From positions 202,501 through 266,500 of the forward strand of contig JAJAGP010000559.1 in the NCBI GenBank assembly GCA_025084515.1: DNA of 64,000 nucleotides, written 5' to 3'. Each line of letters begins with the position of its first letter. The stretch's first letter is position 1. The position numbers were made by a program, and so were the translations under genes. The DNA is from Ancistrus triradiatus (lineage: Eukaryota; Chordata; Actinopteri; Siluriformes; Loricariidae). The notes under the pieces are model-generated. The model saw only the letters and a list, made by a program, of their open reading frames with translations, had not been told where the DNA came from and did not search any database. This document shows positions 1-10,800 of this stretch, piece by piece.

Positions 1-34
1 TGGATGAAAGTAAAGCGGAACCCCCCTAAAACAG
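1..34 (+). CDS. hoxa1a: Homeobox protein Hox-A1a, 3' end of exon 1 (partial)
   Basis: The window starts inside exon 1. Reading from base 1 gives W-M-K-V-K-R-N-P-P-K-T plus the first base of a Gly codon. WMKVKRN is the core of the paralogue-group-1 hexapeptide, the motif that contacts PBX cofactors and lets Hox1 proteins bind DNA cooperatively. The exon ends at ACAG followed by the donor GTGAGG at 35. The codon is split after its first base and completes as GGA with the first two bases of exon 2, keeping frame. Everything N-terminal to the hexapeptide lies outside the window. Confidence 0.93.
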
Positions 35-245
35 GTGAGGTGGGTCTTACCAGCAGGGGTTGACATATCCCTTAGGCTAGCTTGAAAGTTATGTCACTTT
101 AGGAGTAAAATTAACACAAGCCCAACAACATTAAATAATGTTCCACCTAAATTACAGGACGAGACAATGTTTATTAATCACTTGTTTAACAATGCTTCCA
201 AATCACGAGACATTAAATGGTTGTCTTATATTGCTTTTTCCTCAG
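35..245 (+). other. hoxa1a: hoxa1a intron 1
   Basis: A 211-bp phase-1 intron lies between donor GTGAGG and acceptor TTTTTCCTCAG. It sits between hexapeptide and homeodomain, the conserved intron position of Hox genes. It is compact and carries no recognisable repeat. Its last part (from 167) is open in the exon 2 frame, but those residues do not resemble Hox protein, so I read it as intron. Confidence 0.92.
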
Positions 246-574
246 GAAAAGTTGGAGAATATGGCTACATTGGACAGCCCAACACTGTTCGCACGAATTT
301 TACCACCAAACAGTTGACAGAACTGGAGAAGGAGTTTCATTTCAACAAGTACTTGACGCGCGCGAGGCGCGTGGAGATAGCTGCTGCCCTCCAGCTGAAC
401 GAGACCCAGGTGAAGATTTGGTTTCAAAATCGTCGCATGAAGCAAAAGAAACGCGAAAAAGAGGGCATGCTGCCAAAAACTGCAGCTGAATCAGATGACG
501 GCCCAGAAAAGGTTGAAGATACATCCGAACAATCTTTCTCTGCCTCGTCAACACCATCTCCTACTGCGCTGTGA
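246..574 (+). CDS. hoxa1a: Homeobox protein Hox-A1a, exon 2 with complete homeodomain
   Basis: This is a DNA-binding transcription factor that acts in the nucleus; Hox1 proteins pattern the hindbrain and cranial neural crest. The exon opens with linker GKVGEYGYIGQPN. The 60-residue homeodomain follows at 281-460 (NTVRTNF...KKREKE), with recognition-helix core KIWFQNRRMKQKK, so Gln50 and Asn51 are present. A Ser/Glu-rich tail of 37 residues then ends at TGA 572-574 (..STPSPTAL). The linker and the ..AAALQLNETQ.. segment fit Hoxa1; Hoxb1 has a different linker and TLELNETQ, and Hoxc1 and Hoxd1 differ more. Paralogue group 1 is the 3'-most group, so no further Hox gene is expected downstream, and none is seen. 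Naming it the 'a' duplicate is inference, supported by the candidate snx10 exon at the window's end. No frame damage is visible. Confidence 0.92.
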
Positions 575-861
575 CCCTGAGCACGGTGAACGTGTGGAGA
601 TGGACATTCCCACCAGCGATTGCCACAATAATGCACTACTTTTTTCATTTTGACTGTTCACTGTGTTAAATTAATGAGTTATCCCTAAGAAAGTGAAATC
701 AGAGTCAACCGACAATTAATGATAGCTCATAATAATAATAATAACGCTAGCTCATTAAATGGCGAATGTCATATTAATGCAGCGTTTAAGCTAGGTAGGA
801 CTAACGACAGGGTAGGAAGCGTGCTTCTTGTATCCGAGCTAAGGAAAAGGGTAGGGAAGAA

Positions 862-864
<3 letters not shown>
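575..864 (+). other. Probable hoxa1a 3' UTR
   Basis: AT-rich noncoding sequence follows the stop directly. An ATTAAA at 754-759 could serve as a weak polyadenylation signal, and a canonical AATAAA occurs at 1947-1952. The true cleavage site cannot be fixed from sequence. The second choice would put two GA-rich arrays in the UTR. Confidence 0.45.

Positions 865-942
<78 letters not shown>
865..942 (+). repeat. (GA)n microsatellite
   Basis: About 39 uninterrupted GA units lie 290 bp after the hoxa1a stop. Open frames across it (Arg-Glu repeats, or Ser-Leu on the other strand) are artefacts. Confidence 0.98.
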
Positions 943-945
<3 letters not shown>

Positions 946-1610
946 GTGTGGGTATAAAGGTACGGTTGTTACTTGTCACATATACTCCTGAATCAGACAA
1001 GCTACCTCGTTCTGTAGGCTTCTGCTGTGTTCTCAATGACTGGTTTTTTTTAATGTGACAACTGCATGATGCGCAACTTTCGTGTAACTTTTGCTGAATT
1101 TTATCAGTCGAGAATGATGGCCTTACATCCTTCTCATTAATCGCTGTCCGAAAAATCTCTTATTAGGAAAACGGGTCAATAACTATTAATTAAAGTTATT
1201 TTTTAAACAAAATAGTATCATGACCTCTTCGTCCAACCTAATGCGAGTGTAATAATACATATTATTCAGTCAGAAGTATAATCCTTACCCTGCTTCAGTT
1301 ACATTCAATGGCGTGTCTAGCTCCTTTTTAGAGGTACTCAAGCTCTTATAAGCTGAAAAAATGTTGAAACCATAGAATGAATTTAATTGCAACATAATAT
1401 TTTAACATGGAAAATGCAACAGTCCCCCTTGCCTTGCAAATGGCATTATCAAAGTGATGACTTTGACTCACAGACGTTCCCCTACCTAAAAAAGTCAGGT
1501 GTTCTTCATGTCAGATGGTCTCGTTGGGTGGTGTCAGCACTCCTAAGGCTCTGAACCTAGCATCGTCCCCGGTTAAAAGTCTAAATAATGTAAAGATACC
1601 GGTAACTGGT

Positions 1611-1671
1611 AGAGACAGAGGCAGAGACAGAGAGAGAGACAGAGAGTCAGAGAGACAGAGGGAGAGAGACA

Positions 1672-1705
<34 letters not shown>

Positions 1706-1739
1706 CAGAGGGAGAGAGAGGGAGATAGAGAGAGAGGGG
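1611..1739 (+). repeat. Imperfect (GA)n / GACAGA microsatellite
   Basis: A degenerate purine tract of GAGA runs interspersed with GACAGA units. This is the second GA-rich array within 1.2 kb of the hoxa1a stop. Confidence 0.95.
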
Positions 1740-4700
1740 GGGCATACATTAAGACCACCTGATGAGCAGCACAAGTATGCAGTACAGTGCGTTTCCATGC
1801 ATTTAATAATCCGATAACTGCAGAACACCAGATTCTCAATAATCCGATCTAGGACTACATGCACTTGTGTAATCAGACTCAAGCAATTTCAACTTTTCAA
1901 CCCGCTAATCTCACAGAGTTATATGACATAAACTTCAAACTTTAATAATAAATAATCAAATTATTCATTTTCTCGAGTAAATTGGATACTGCGTTTTCAG
2001 AGTCTCCATAAACTGTTAGATAGCCATTTCGCTGACTTTAATTCTGTAGAGCGTTTAATTCCGGGGTTGCCAGATCCCTCAAGGAAAAAACGCCTCAGTC
2101 AATGGTAAATTATTTAGAATACAAATGAAAACAAATATTAAATAGAATAAGAGAACCTTTATCTTTAGAATAAGAGAACTGGGCATCCGTGTTGGTATGC
2201 TATGAAAAATCTGATTAGTGAAATAAAGACTAGCTCTATTGGAGCTCTTCTTAATCAGTTTTCAAGATCGGTGTGCTGTATATACGACCATTTGAATAAT
2301 CAGATAACTGCAGAAATAAGATTATGTTTGGATTATTAACTGCATGTAAACGCATTTAATGATGAGCATACCTCTGCTGCTCATCAAGTGGGCTTAAAGT
2401 GTGTCAGTCACCTACTCATCATGCGTTCTGTTTATGGCCTCAGACTTGACTTTACCAGCCCAGTGGGAAAAAATAGAATATCCGTTTAGGTTTGGCCCAC
2501 CAGGAAACACTGCTGTCTTGTTGGATCATGTTTTCGCCTAGTCTGGATGTAGTTTTATGTTGGTGTTGTCAGTACGCATTTATCACACGTCACGCATCAG
2601 ACCCGAAGGCTATTTCGAACACACGAAACTCTACCCTGATGAAAGGACAACATAAGTGTGTAAAATAACATTACCTCCAAATAACTGGCCGCTGACAGAC
2701 AAACAGACAACTGCAATACAGAAAACTTCAAAACCACAGTAAATTAGGAATAAAATGCTTGTGGCACATCTTTAAAAACGAACTGTCTGACTCTCCCTAT
2801 AGGCCTGCGTAAGATGTAGCTCTTGTTTCTTAAATCAGACATCCACACACAAAATACACAAGTAAATGTCTTATGCATATTGTTCCACTTGTTTCTTTAG
2901 CCCACTCACTGTCACCTTGTTTTAGTTAATGTTCTTTTCTGTTTTATTAAGCTATTTAATAGCCCATGTGCACAGAGCGTTCAATGCAGAAAAGATCAAT
3001 GCAATTGGAACGTGAAAGCGGACCTTAGCTCATAACTGTCGTTCAGCTACACTTTGGGTAAGGACAGTGTATGTTTCTGTGTGGAAGCCCCGCGGATCTG
3101 ATCTGACTTTGACGCTGAATATGTACCAAGTGATGTTATTTGACGTTTTTCTCACCTTGCGTGGGGTAACTAATATAGCATGTGTGTGATAAACAACGCA
3201 TTGACATAAACACAAATTCTATTTCTATGTCAAATTCCACAAATTCCTTTACAAGGTACCACTTTCGTTCGAAATAAATATTAGGCCATTTGTGAGAGCT
3301 CACCAGGAAACATTGAATTAAGCAATTTAAATCTATTTACAACTATCCGTTCTGTATTCGACAAAATACGGTTGCTGGCCCATTTTATACTGTGTTGATA
3401 TCCAATTTTACATCAGGATATGCAGATGTTAAAGATGGTGGACTGTTTGTGAAAAACATAAAGTGTATTTTCAACAGAATATCAGTTGTGATAAATCTAA
3501 AAAGCTCTCCGTGTTTCTACGCGTTTTGGGTCTCGGTATAAGACTTTTAAAAACTTCAAGAATCAAACATGATTACGGCATGTCTACAGATAAGGCCGAG
3601 AAATGTGCCATGTTTAAATAGTCTGGATAGGCCTATACATATAGCAGAAACTTAATTCCCTACACATCTGGCACTTCGATTTAAGCACGACTGACAAAGA
3701 GCTCTTGAACTTCGAAACTACCAATTGGATTACACGTGCGAATAGCCTACCAATAACAATTATAAGTAGTCACATGTTTTCTTGTTATTTCAAAATAATT
3801 AGTAGTACTGATGTTGTATGCAGATTAAAACATTTTTTACATTAAACATTTTTATTTTTACGTTATTGTTTTTACCTTGGTGCAAAAGCGACTGCATTTT
3901 GACTGCATTTAGGGTAGTTACAAATCTAAACTACGAATTACAATGAAATGTTTACCATTAACAAAGCTAAACAGCATTATTAGCATTCTTATTTTTGACA
4001 GTCTTTACCGTTGCCAGATCTTTTTTGTCCTTGACATAGTCTATAGTTTCTGTGTCTTATATATGACACAGTTTAGAAGTTATTCGACGAATAACTTGGA
4101 TTAAACCCAAATAATTGGTGTAGTGTAAGGCTATTTCGTTGAATGTTTTCGATTTTATTTAGGCTAACGTACGGTTAAAGAAACTTAGCAGACACGCCGG
4201 CTACTTCTTTTGTCAAAAAAATATTCACTGTGTATCATTTGTAACGTGTAATTGTATATCATTAACGAAGTCGGTATATCCAAATAGAGTAATTACTGTT
4301 GAATAGATTTCAACTATGCGTTGTAGTTTGTGAAACATTTGAAGTTGTTTATGGTTGCTCGTGGGTCACATTTAACACATAGGGGCCTAACTCATAAACA
4401 TGCTCGTATATGATTACATCCGAATTAAAATTACTCACATACACACATAACTGCACCAAACATGCATTTAAAACAGTGTCATAGCATATAAGCAAACCAC
4501 AGACGCGTTTTAACCATGTTATACAAGTTTTAATACACCATCTCACCAAATCATGTCCCAGTTAATTATCTCATAACCAAACCCATTAAAGTGCTTTATG
4601 TGATAAAGCATTGCTTTGACTATTGTAGTTGACTGTAAGAAAAATACGTTAAAAATAAAATTAGGCTACTGGTTTACATCTAATTTACACTAACATCTCT

Positions 4701-5840
4701 GTCCACAACAAATAATAAATGACTTAAATAAATATAAACCGACAAATCAGAAATGGAAATATTAAACGGGAAAATTGATTCTGATTAAGTCCGATTTTAC
4801 AGCCTATATCATTTAACTTGGTGCTTAGACTTAAATTTATAGCACGATTACTAGTGTTTTTGAGAATTATTCATTTTTAATCACTGACATCTTGTTATTA
4901 ACTTAAAGTAAAGTAGCATAAAAATAACTTCAAGAGATATAATGTATTTATTCTCAAACAATCGAAAACATATGTAACAGTGCTGTAACGCTGCTTAAAT
5001 TCGACAATGAACCCAAATAGACCTAACATATAGTTAACTTTAATATTACTTGGTAATACCAGCAGCCGATCATTGCTTTGTCTGTATTAACACCAAACCG
5101 ATTTTTTTCCATGTAGTTTAGTATAAACTCACATGACCATATTTGACTAGACGTTTAAAATACTTAAACTCTCAGTGCTGTAATAAACACGATGTTTGAG
5201 GATGTATAATTGAGTGCGGAAAGCCTCGAGCCACATCAACGCAATGGTGGAAATCCTAAAAAAAACATACATTGTTCAGACTGGAAAGAGTTCAGAATTT
5301 TTTTTAAAGACTATATATATAATACTATATCACTGATTGCTTGAGTAGATGTTTAGAAGTACAAACAAAATTTATTTGCTTAGATATTTTTGTCAATTGC
5401 TGATTGAATTGCAATATTTAGCATTACAAATTAATTCCATGCAGAGGGTGAATGTACTTTATACTGTACTTTATATCATAGTAAGCATCTTTATGCGTAA
5501 TTAATTATTTATATCATATTAGACATAACCCAGAATAAAAGTGAAAATGGTTGAAATAACTCAGTATGACTGAAAGTCAAAATGGGAATTTAGAAGACAA
5601 CAGCTTCCTTAAATCCTTTATCAAACCCAGCTGTAATTACTTCTCTATTTATTCAGACTTTAGATTTCCACACAATGCCAGTACAACAATTTCACTAAAA
5701 TATATAGTTTATACAATTAAATAGCTCCATAGTATGGACCTTAAAAATCACACAAATTTAAACGTGTATCAAATTAAACCATGGAATAAAATAAAGCATA
5801 CACATAAACATGGAATCTGAAAAAGGTCCAACTGAGAGGT

Positions 5841-5850
5841 CCATCCATCA
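5841..5850 (-). promoter_or_regulatory. PBX-HOX (paralogue group 1) binding site
   Basis: Read on the minus strand the ten bases are TGATGGATGG. This matches the bipartite PBX-HOX consensus TGATNNATNN and the GG-type core found in the Hoxb1 autoregulatory element. It lies eight bases from the DR5 element. Auto- or cross-regulation by Hox1/PBX is inference. A MEIS/PREP site (TGACAG) was not found close by. Confidence 0.55.
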
Positions 5851-5858
5851 CCTTGCCT

Positions 5859-5875
5859 TGACCTCATCGTGACCT
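5859..5875 (-). promoter_or_regulatory. DR5 retinoic acid response element 3' of hoxa1a
   Basis: The plus strand reads TGACCT, CATCG, TGACCT. The minus strand is therefore a perfect direct repeat of AGGTCA with five-base spacing, the classical RAR/RXR DR5 site. Vertebrate Hoxa1 is known to carry a DR5 RARE a few kb 3' of the gene that drives its early response to retinoic acid; here the distance from the stop is about 5.3 kb. A CCAAT motif (5886-5890) and two imperfect AGGTCC half-sites (5824, 5837) lie nearby. An exact DR5 of this form is expected about 0.008 times in 64 kb of random sequence. Confidence 0.8.
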
Positions 5876-6377
5876 CCAGAGGCAGCCAATGAGGCACCAA
5901 GGCTTTACATAGGGAAGATCTGGTAACCATGATAGGAAGACAGGCAGAGTGTTTTAAAGTGTTGTCTCTCTGTTGTCTATCATCTCCTCATCTAATGCAT
6001 TGCAGCAATAGAACTTAAAATCTGAGTGCTTTTACCTGATGAACAGTTGCAGGCAAACCTCATATACTCGTTACATTAAGTCTACATGTAGGTACTCATT
6101 CACAGGGAGGACCACTAGACAATGGCAAACAGGACGACTTAACGAAAACATACCTATATAACTTAGCTAACAAAAAGACTCAGTAATTTCTCTTTTGATT
6201 ACATATATATTCTGAAAGACATGAAGTTGAAATTGTAGCCATTGAATGTCCACAATAATTGTCAATACTACCAGAAGTTATTTTTCAACAGATGTCAATA
6301 TGCATTTTTGGAGATAATTCAGAAACTGTAGTTGGTTCTCTAACTCACTTCCAGTTCTGTATTTGTTTAAGCTGGCC

Positions 6378-6648
6378 TTTCATTCATTTCTTCATTCATT
6401 CATTTTCTTGCCTGCTTAATCCTGGTCAGGGTCATGGGAAAGCCATTGCCTAGCTGGCAGCACAGGACACAAGTCAAGAACAACCCTTAACAGAGCACAG
6501 TCCATTGTAGGGCACTCACTCTCACAGTTCAGGGCAGTTTATAAACAGCAATTAACAGAACACATTCCTAAATTTGGAATGTGGGAGGAAACCGGAGAAC
6601 CTGGAGTAAACCCACATGGACAGCGGGTGGACATGCAAACTCCACACA
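6378..6648. repeat. Teleost SINE-like interspersed repeat (CATTCATT-headed)
   Basis: It begins with CATT repeats, then TCCTGGTCAGGGTCATGG, and ends with GTGGGAGGAAACCGGAG and CATGCAAACTCCACACA. This order of blocks is common in fish genomes; a second copy is at 13795-14210. It is the first recognisable repeat downstream of hoxa1a. Confidence 0.7.
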
Positions 6649-7415
6649 AGTAAAATTCAAAACATCATCAAACTTAGAATAATGAAGACTAATGTCTTAA
6701 ATTACAGACTGACAGCAGCACAGACAGAAAACAGAAAGGTATAAAAAGAAGAGGAGCTCTTATAATGACAAGTGTTACCAGTGCAGGTCATTTTAATTGT
6801 ATTTTTGTCCCTTTCTGTGTGGGCAAGTCACTTGTGCCTGAGCATATCAGTTTTCACTTACATCAGCTGTGCGTCTTCCATGCGCTTTGGAGTCTGCACA
6901 TGGGAGCATTAGTTAGAGCTGTACTTTGAGTTTCTTGTCCATGCTCTTTGTTCCTGCAAAACCCATTTGGAAATGTGCTTTGAAAACTATATTTGATTAA
7001 AGCTTTGATACTCGTTGTCAGGAATTCGCAGACTTTGAGCGATAACACACCACTGACTACAGACATGGACTTCAAAGACTGTAATTCCCAGTGCACAAGG
7101 ACACCTGAGTACTGATCATGAACACCTGTGGACCATCAGCCACCTTTAAATAGAACACATTCCTGAATACCATGCAAAGTATTAATCTAGGGTCCTGTAT
7201 CTAGCATTAGCAAGAGTTCTTTTTCTGCAACCTATGATTATCTGGATTTTGACACTTTCTGTCTAGTTTTCTGGTTTACATCTCTGACTTAACCTTTGAT
7301 GCACCTCGCCTGACCCATTGCTCGTATATTGACTACGCCTTTGCTCTGTGATTTTGGTTTGTAGCTTACACCCGAACCTGACTTTGACCAGTAAAGAGTA
7401 ACAATACTACTTGTA

Positions 7416-8003
7416 CAGGTACTCCCCGATGTTACAATCTGGATACGTTCCGACAAATCCATCATATGTTGAATTTATCGTAAATCGAGGAGTTTAATAT
7501 ATAGTGTATATAAATCATAGGGTAGGCTACATTAAACCCATTTAACCGAGACCACGACCTTTTCCTTGCTACATTTCCCCAGTGTTCACCACATGACTCC
7601 CTATGTCATGCACTGCCGAGTGCTGGAGAGTATTGTAGTGTTTAATGTACTATTATTAAACACATTTAAAATGCTACAGTTGGGCAAAGTCATTAACATA
7701 AAGCTTGATTTATAGTAAGGTTTTTAATATCTCATGTAATTTATTGAATAAGTTATTGTAAGTGAAAAACAAACAACAATTATTGCGTGACCACATCACT
7801 CTTGCCACGCGGCTCCCTATGTTCCGCTCTACCGACTCTCATTCCTCAATTGCGGGAGAGTACTGCACATACTACATATCGCTTGCCCTGAAAAAAAAAA
7901 AATCAGGGTATGATTCTGCTGAATCAGTGTTTATGTTTATTATCGGATTCCCTTCGTAAAGTCAAATTAGTAAGTGGGGACATCGTAAAACGGAAAGTAC
8001 CTG
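7416..8003. mobile_element. CAGG-ended MITE (pogo/Tigger-like termini)
   Basis: The left end is TA-CAGGTACTCCCCGAT and the right end, on the opposite strand, is CAGGTACTTTCCG flanked by TA. Length is 588 bp with no transposase. CAGG ends with TA target duplication are typical of non-autonomous pogo/Tigger-type elements. A related element is at 31542-31876. Confidence 0.55.
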
Positions 8004-8208
8004 TAGCTACTTTCCTCCATTTTCAGTTTTTGTCATCTGAAACACCATCTTCTTTTGAGACACTGGATTGCTTTGATACATATTTTAAACTTGGTTTGGA
8101 GGTGTTTAGCTATTTTTTGCCTCTGTGTGCCTTTACTTGTGTATTGATGTGCATACTTGTGATACTGGTGCTGATCTTCTTCTCGCCATGGATTTCAGTT
8201 GCTGGTTG

Positions 8209-8459
8209 TACAACACCAAATCAGAAAATGGTGGGACAGTATGGAAAATTAATGCGCCGTTTCTTACATTGACTTTTATTTAATTGAGGACAGTATAAAC
8301 CCAAGATATTTCATGTTTTGCCTGGTAATCTTCATTTCATGTGTTAATATCCATCCATTCCTGTATTTCAGGCCTGTAACAGTTGGGACAGTAAAGCATT
8401 TACCTTGTTGTAATGCTGCCATTTCTTCTCACAACACTTAAAAGACGACACCAAAGGAT
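8209..8459 (-). mobile_element. Tc1-like element (family with CAACCCCAAATCAG ends), left part
   Basis: The terminal sequence GTACAACACCAAATCAG is followed by a degenerate inverted-repeat region and the end of the transposase on the minus strand. The element is split by a second Tc1 inserted at a TA (8460-10014) and resumes at 10015. The transposase is not translatable. Confidence 0.65.
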
Positions 8460-10014
8460 TATAGTGGTATTTGAACGTTTGTGAACCCTTTAGAATTTTC
8501 TATATTTCTGCATAAATATGACCTAAAACATCATAATATTTTCACACAAGTCCGAAAAGTAGAACAAGATAACCCAATTAAACTAATGAGACAAAATATT
8601 ATAATTGGTCTACTGAGGAAAATGATCCAATATTACATATTAGTGAGTGGCAAAAGTATGTGAACCTCTAGGATTAGCAGTTAATTTGAAGGTGAAATTA
8701 GAGTCAGGTGTTTTCAATGGGATGACAATCAGGTGTGAGTGGGCACCCTGTTTTATTTAAAGAAAAGGGATCTATCAAAGACTGCTCTTCACAACATGTT
8801 TGTGGAAATGTATCATGCCACAAACAAAGGAGATTTCTGAGGACCTCAAAACAAAGAGTTGTTAATGCTCATCAGGTTGGAAAAGGTTACAAAACCATCT
8901 CTAAAGAATTTGGACTCCACCAATCCACAGTCAGACAGATTGTGTACAAATGGAGGAAATTCAAGACCATTGTTACCCTCCCCAGGAGTGGTCGACCAAC
9001 AAATATTACTCCAAGAGCAAGGCGTGTAAAAGTTGCCGATTTCACAAAGGAAGTCACAAGGGTAACTTCTAAGCAACTGAAGGCCTCTCTCACATTGGCT
9101 AATGTTAATGTTCATGAGTCCACCATCAGAAGAACACTGAACAACAACGGTGTGCATGGCAGGGTTGCAAGGAGAAAGCCATTGCTCTCCAAAAAGAACA
9201 TTGCTGCTCGCCTGCAGTTTGCTAAAGATCACATGGACAAGCCAGAAGGCTATTGGAAGAATGTTTTGTGGACTGATGAGACCAAAATAGAACTTTTGGT
9301 CTAAAAGAAAAGTGTTATGTTTGGAGAAAGGAAAACACTGCATTCCAGCATAAGAACCTTATGTAATCTGTGAAACATGGTGGTGGTAATATCATGGTTT
9401 GGGCTTTTTTTGCTGCATCTGGGCCAGGACAACTTGCCATCATTGATGGAACAATGAATTCTGACATCAGGACATCTGTCCATGAACTAAATCTCCAGAG
9501 AAGGTGGGTCATGCAGAAAAGACAACAACTCTAAGCACACAAGTCGTTCTACCAAAGAATGGTTAAAGAAGAAAGATAATGTTTTGGAATGGCCAAGTCA
9601 AAGTCCTTACCTTGTGGAAGGACCTGAAGCGAGCAGTTAATGTGAGGAAACCCACCAACATCCCAGAGCTGAAGCTGTTCTGTATGGAGGAATGGGCTAA
9701 AATTCCTCCAAGCCGGTGTGCAGGACTGATCAACAGTTACAGGAAATGTTTAGTTGCAGTTATTGCTGCACAGGGGGGTCACACTAGATACTGAAAGCAA
9801 AGGTTCTCATACTTTTGCCACTCACTAATATGTAATATTGGATCATTTTCCTCAATAAATAAATGACAAATATAATATTTGTATCTCATCTGTTTAACTG
9901 TGTTCTCTTATCTACTTTTAGGACTTGTGTGAAAATCTCATAATGTTTTAGGTCATATGTATGCAGAAATCTAGAAAATTCTAAAGGGTTCACACAATTT
10001 CAAGCACCAGTGTA
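8460..10014 (+). mobile_element. Tc1-like transposon, family 1, nested in another Tc1
   Basis: Long terminal inverted repeats of over 200 bp flank a transposase remnant. The left end runs AGTGGT..GTTTGTGAACCC; the right end is GGGTTCACAC..CAAGCACCAGTGTA. The same family occurs at 14713, 24623, 34571, 41825, 52107 and 62219. The host sequence on both sides belongs to a different Tc1 family, so this is a clear second-generation insertion. Confidence 0.85.
8815..9794 (+). pseudogene. Tc1 transposase, family 1, disrupted
   Basis: The ancestral start is the ATG at 8815 (MPQTKEISE..). A shift near 8850 changes frame; from there to 9304 the protein is recognisable: HTH (GLHQSTVRQIVYKWRKF), GRP-like motif (PRSGRPTN), and the first catalytic block WTDETK near 9270. 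A stop at 9302 and an in-frame loss near 9460 remove the ELYQRILKE block. The C-terminus (KDLKRAVNVRKPTNIPELKLF..) is readable at 9610-9794, but the SPDLNPIE block with the catalytic Glu is missing. It is non-functional. Confidence 0.85.
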
Positions 10015-10800
10015 AGTGTGTCAGGTGTTATTTTGTTCCATTCCTCCTGTAAACACATCTTCAGATGTGCAACAGTACAGGATCATTGTGTCTCATGTTT
10101 CGCTTCAAAAGTCTCTACACATTCTCTATTGGAGCACTGAAGATAGAGTCAAGTCAAGTCAAGTCAGATTTATTTATATAGCGCTTTTTACAATGGAGCA
10201 TTGTCTCAAAGCAACTTTACAAGTTTAGATTATCTCCTAATAACTACGTCCAATCCCAAATTGAGCAAGCCTAGGGCGACAGTGGCAAGGAAAAACTCCC
10301 TAGTTCTAGGAAGAAACCTTGGGAGAACCAAGACTCAAAAAACCCAACCTCCTAGGGCGGCGTAGATGATAAATCTAAGAGCGAATTAAAGTCATGGAGT
10401 CAAAGTTCGAATAGAATGTGAAGTATTCACATCGACATTAAGTGACCTGGGTATGATGATAAATCTAAGAGCGAAACTAAAGTCATGGAGTCATGGTCGA
10501 ATAAAATGTGAATTATGCACATCGACATTAAGTGGCCCGGGTATGATGGGGCTGGAGCTGATGACTGAAGCACAGAACACAGCTCGGAGAGAAAACAGAA
10601 AATGTAATTAGTCATTGATTAAGAGCACAGTATTTATTAACAATCACTGATGCCATGTCAATCACTGATGCCAAGTGTAGCATGAGACCAGTCCAGACCC
10701 TGTACCCCTGCTCTTCCATCGCCATGTCTTTGTAATATGTGCAGCATGTGGTTTTGCATTGTCTTGCTGAAAAATGTGTGGAAAATGCATGAACAACATG
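10015..10800 (-). mobile_element. Tc1-like element (CAACCCCAAATCAG family), right part
   Basis: The interrupted host Tc1 continues here (10015-10147), is split again by a LINE 3' end, and resumes near 10685 with transposase-derived sequence (minus strand, the block before KRVRVLDWP). It fades out near 10800. The two interruptions give a relative age order: this element is the oldest of the three. Confidence 0.55.
10148..10684 (-). mobile_element. LINE 3'-end fragment with (TTGAC)n tail
   Basis: It starts with repeated TCAAG units, the tail on the minus strand, then TTTATTTATATAGCGC and GGCAAGGAAAAACTCCCTA. The same 3' end belongs to the longer LINE at 38451-40504. It is 5'-truncated, with no coding sequence. 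It carries an internal 90-bp tandem duplication (10365-10454 and 10455-10544) absent from the 38-kb copy. Confidence 0.75.

Larger units (their letters stand above)
1740..6376. other. Repeat-poor noncoding 3' flank of hoxa1a
   Basis: About 4.6 kb of AT-rich single-copy-looking sequence. I recognise no transposon, SINE, LINE, long microsatellite or coding exon here, although the next 56 kb is full of them. The only strong motifs are the DR5 and PBX-HOX sites near 5.85 kb. Selection against insertions is the known behaviour of Hox clusters and their near flanks, so this stretch may hold further hoxa1a enhancers that I cannot delimit. Confidence 0.6.

Noticed and set aside
719..991. Open frame of Arg-Glu repeats
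   Set aside because: Produced by the (GA)n array; the same applies to other long frames over GT, GA, CT and TA arrays.
3099..3115. DR5-like sequence TGATCT-N5-TGACGC about 2.5 kb after hoxa1a
   Set aside because: Both half-sites depart from RGKTCA; much weaker than the exact site at 5859-5875.
3706..3722. TGAACT half-site followed by five bases and ACTACC
   Set aside because: Only one half-site is good; the second matches three bases.
7910..8272. 120-codon open frame with hydrophobic segment
   Set aside because: It crosses the end of a MITE and the start of a Tc1 terminus, with no family resemblance or splice context.
8846..9343. 165-codon minus-strand open frame
   Set aside because: Antisense shadow of the Tc1 transposase at 8815-9794; similar antisense frames over the other Tc1 copies were dropped too.
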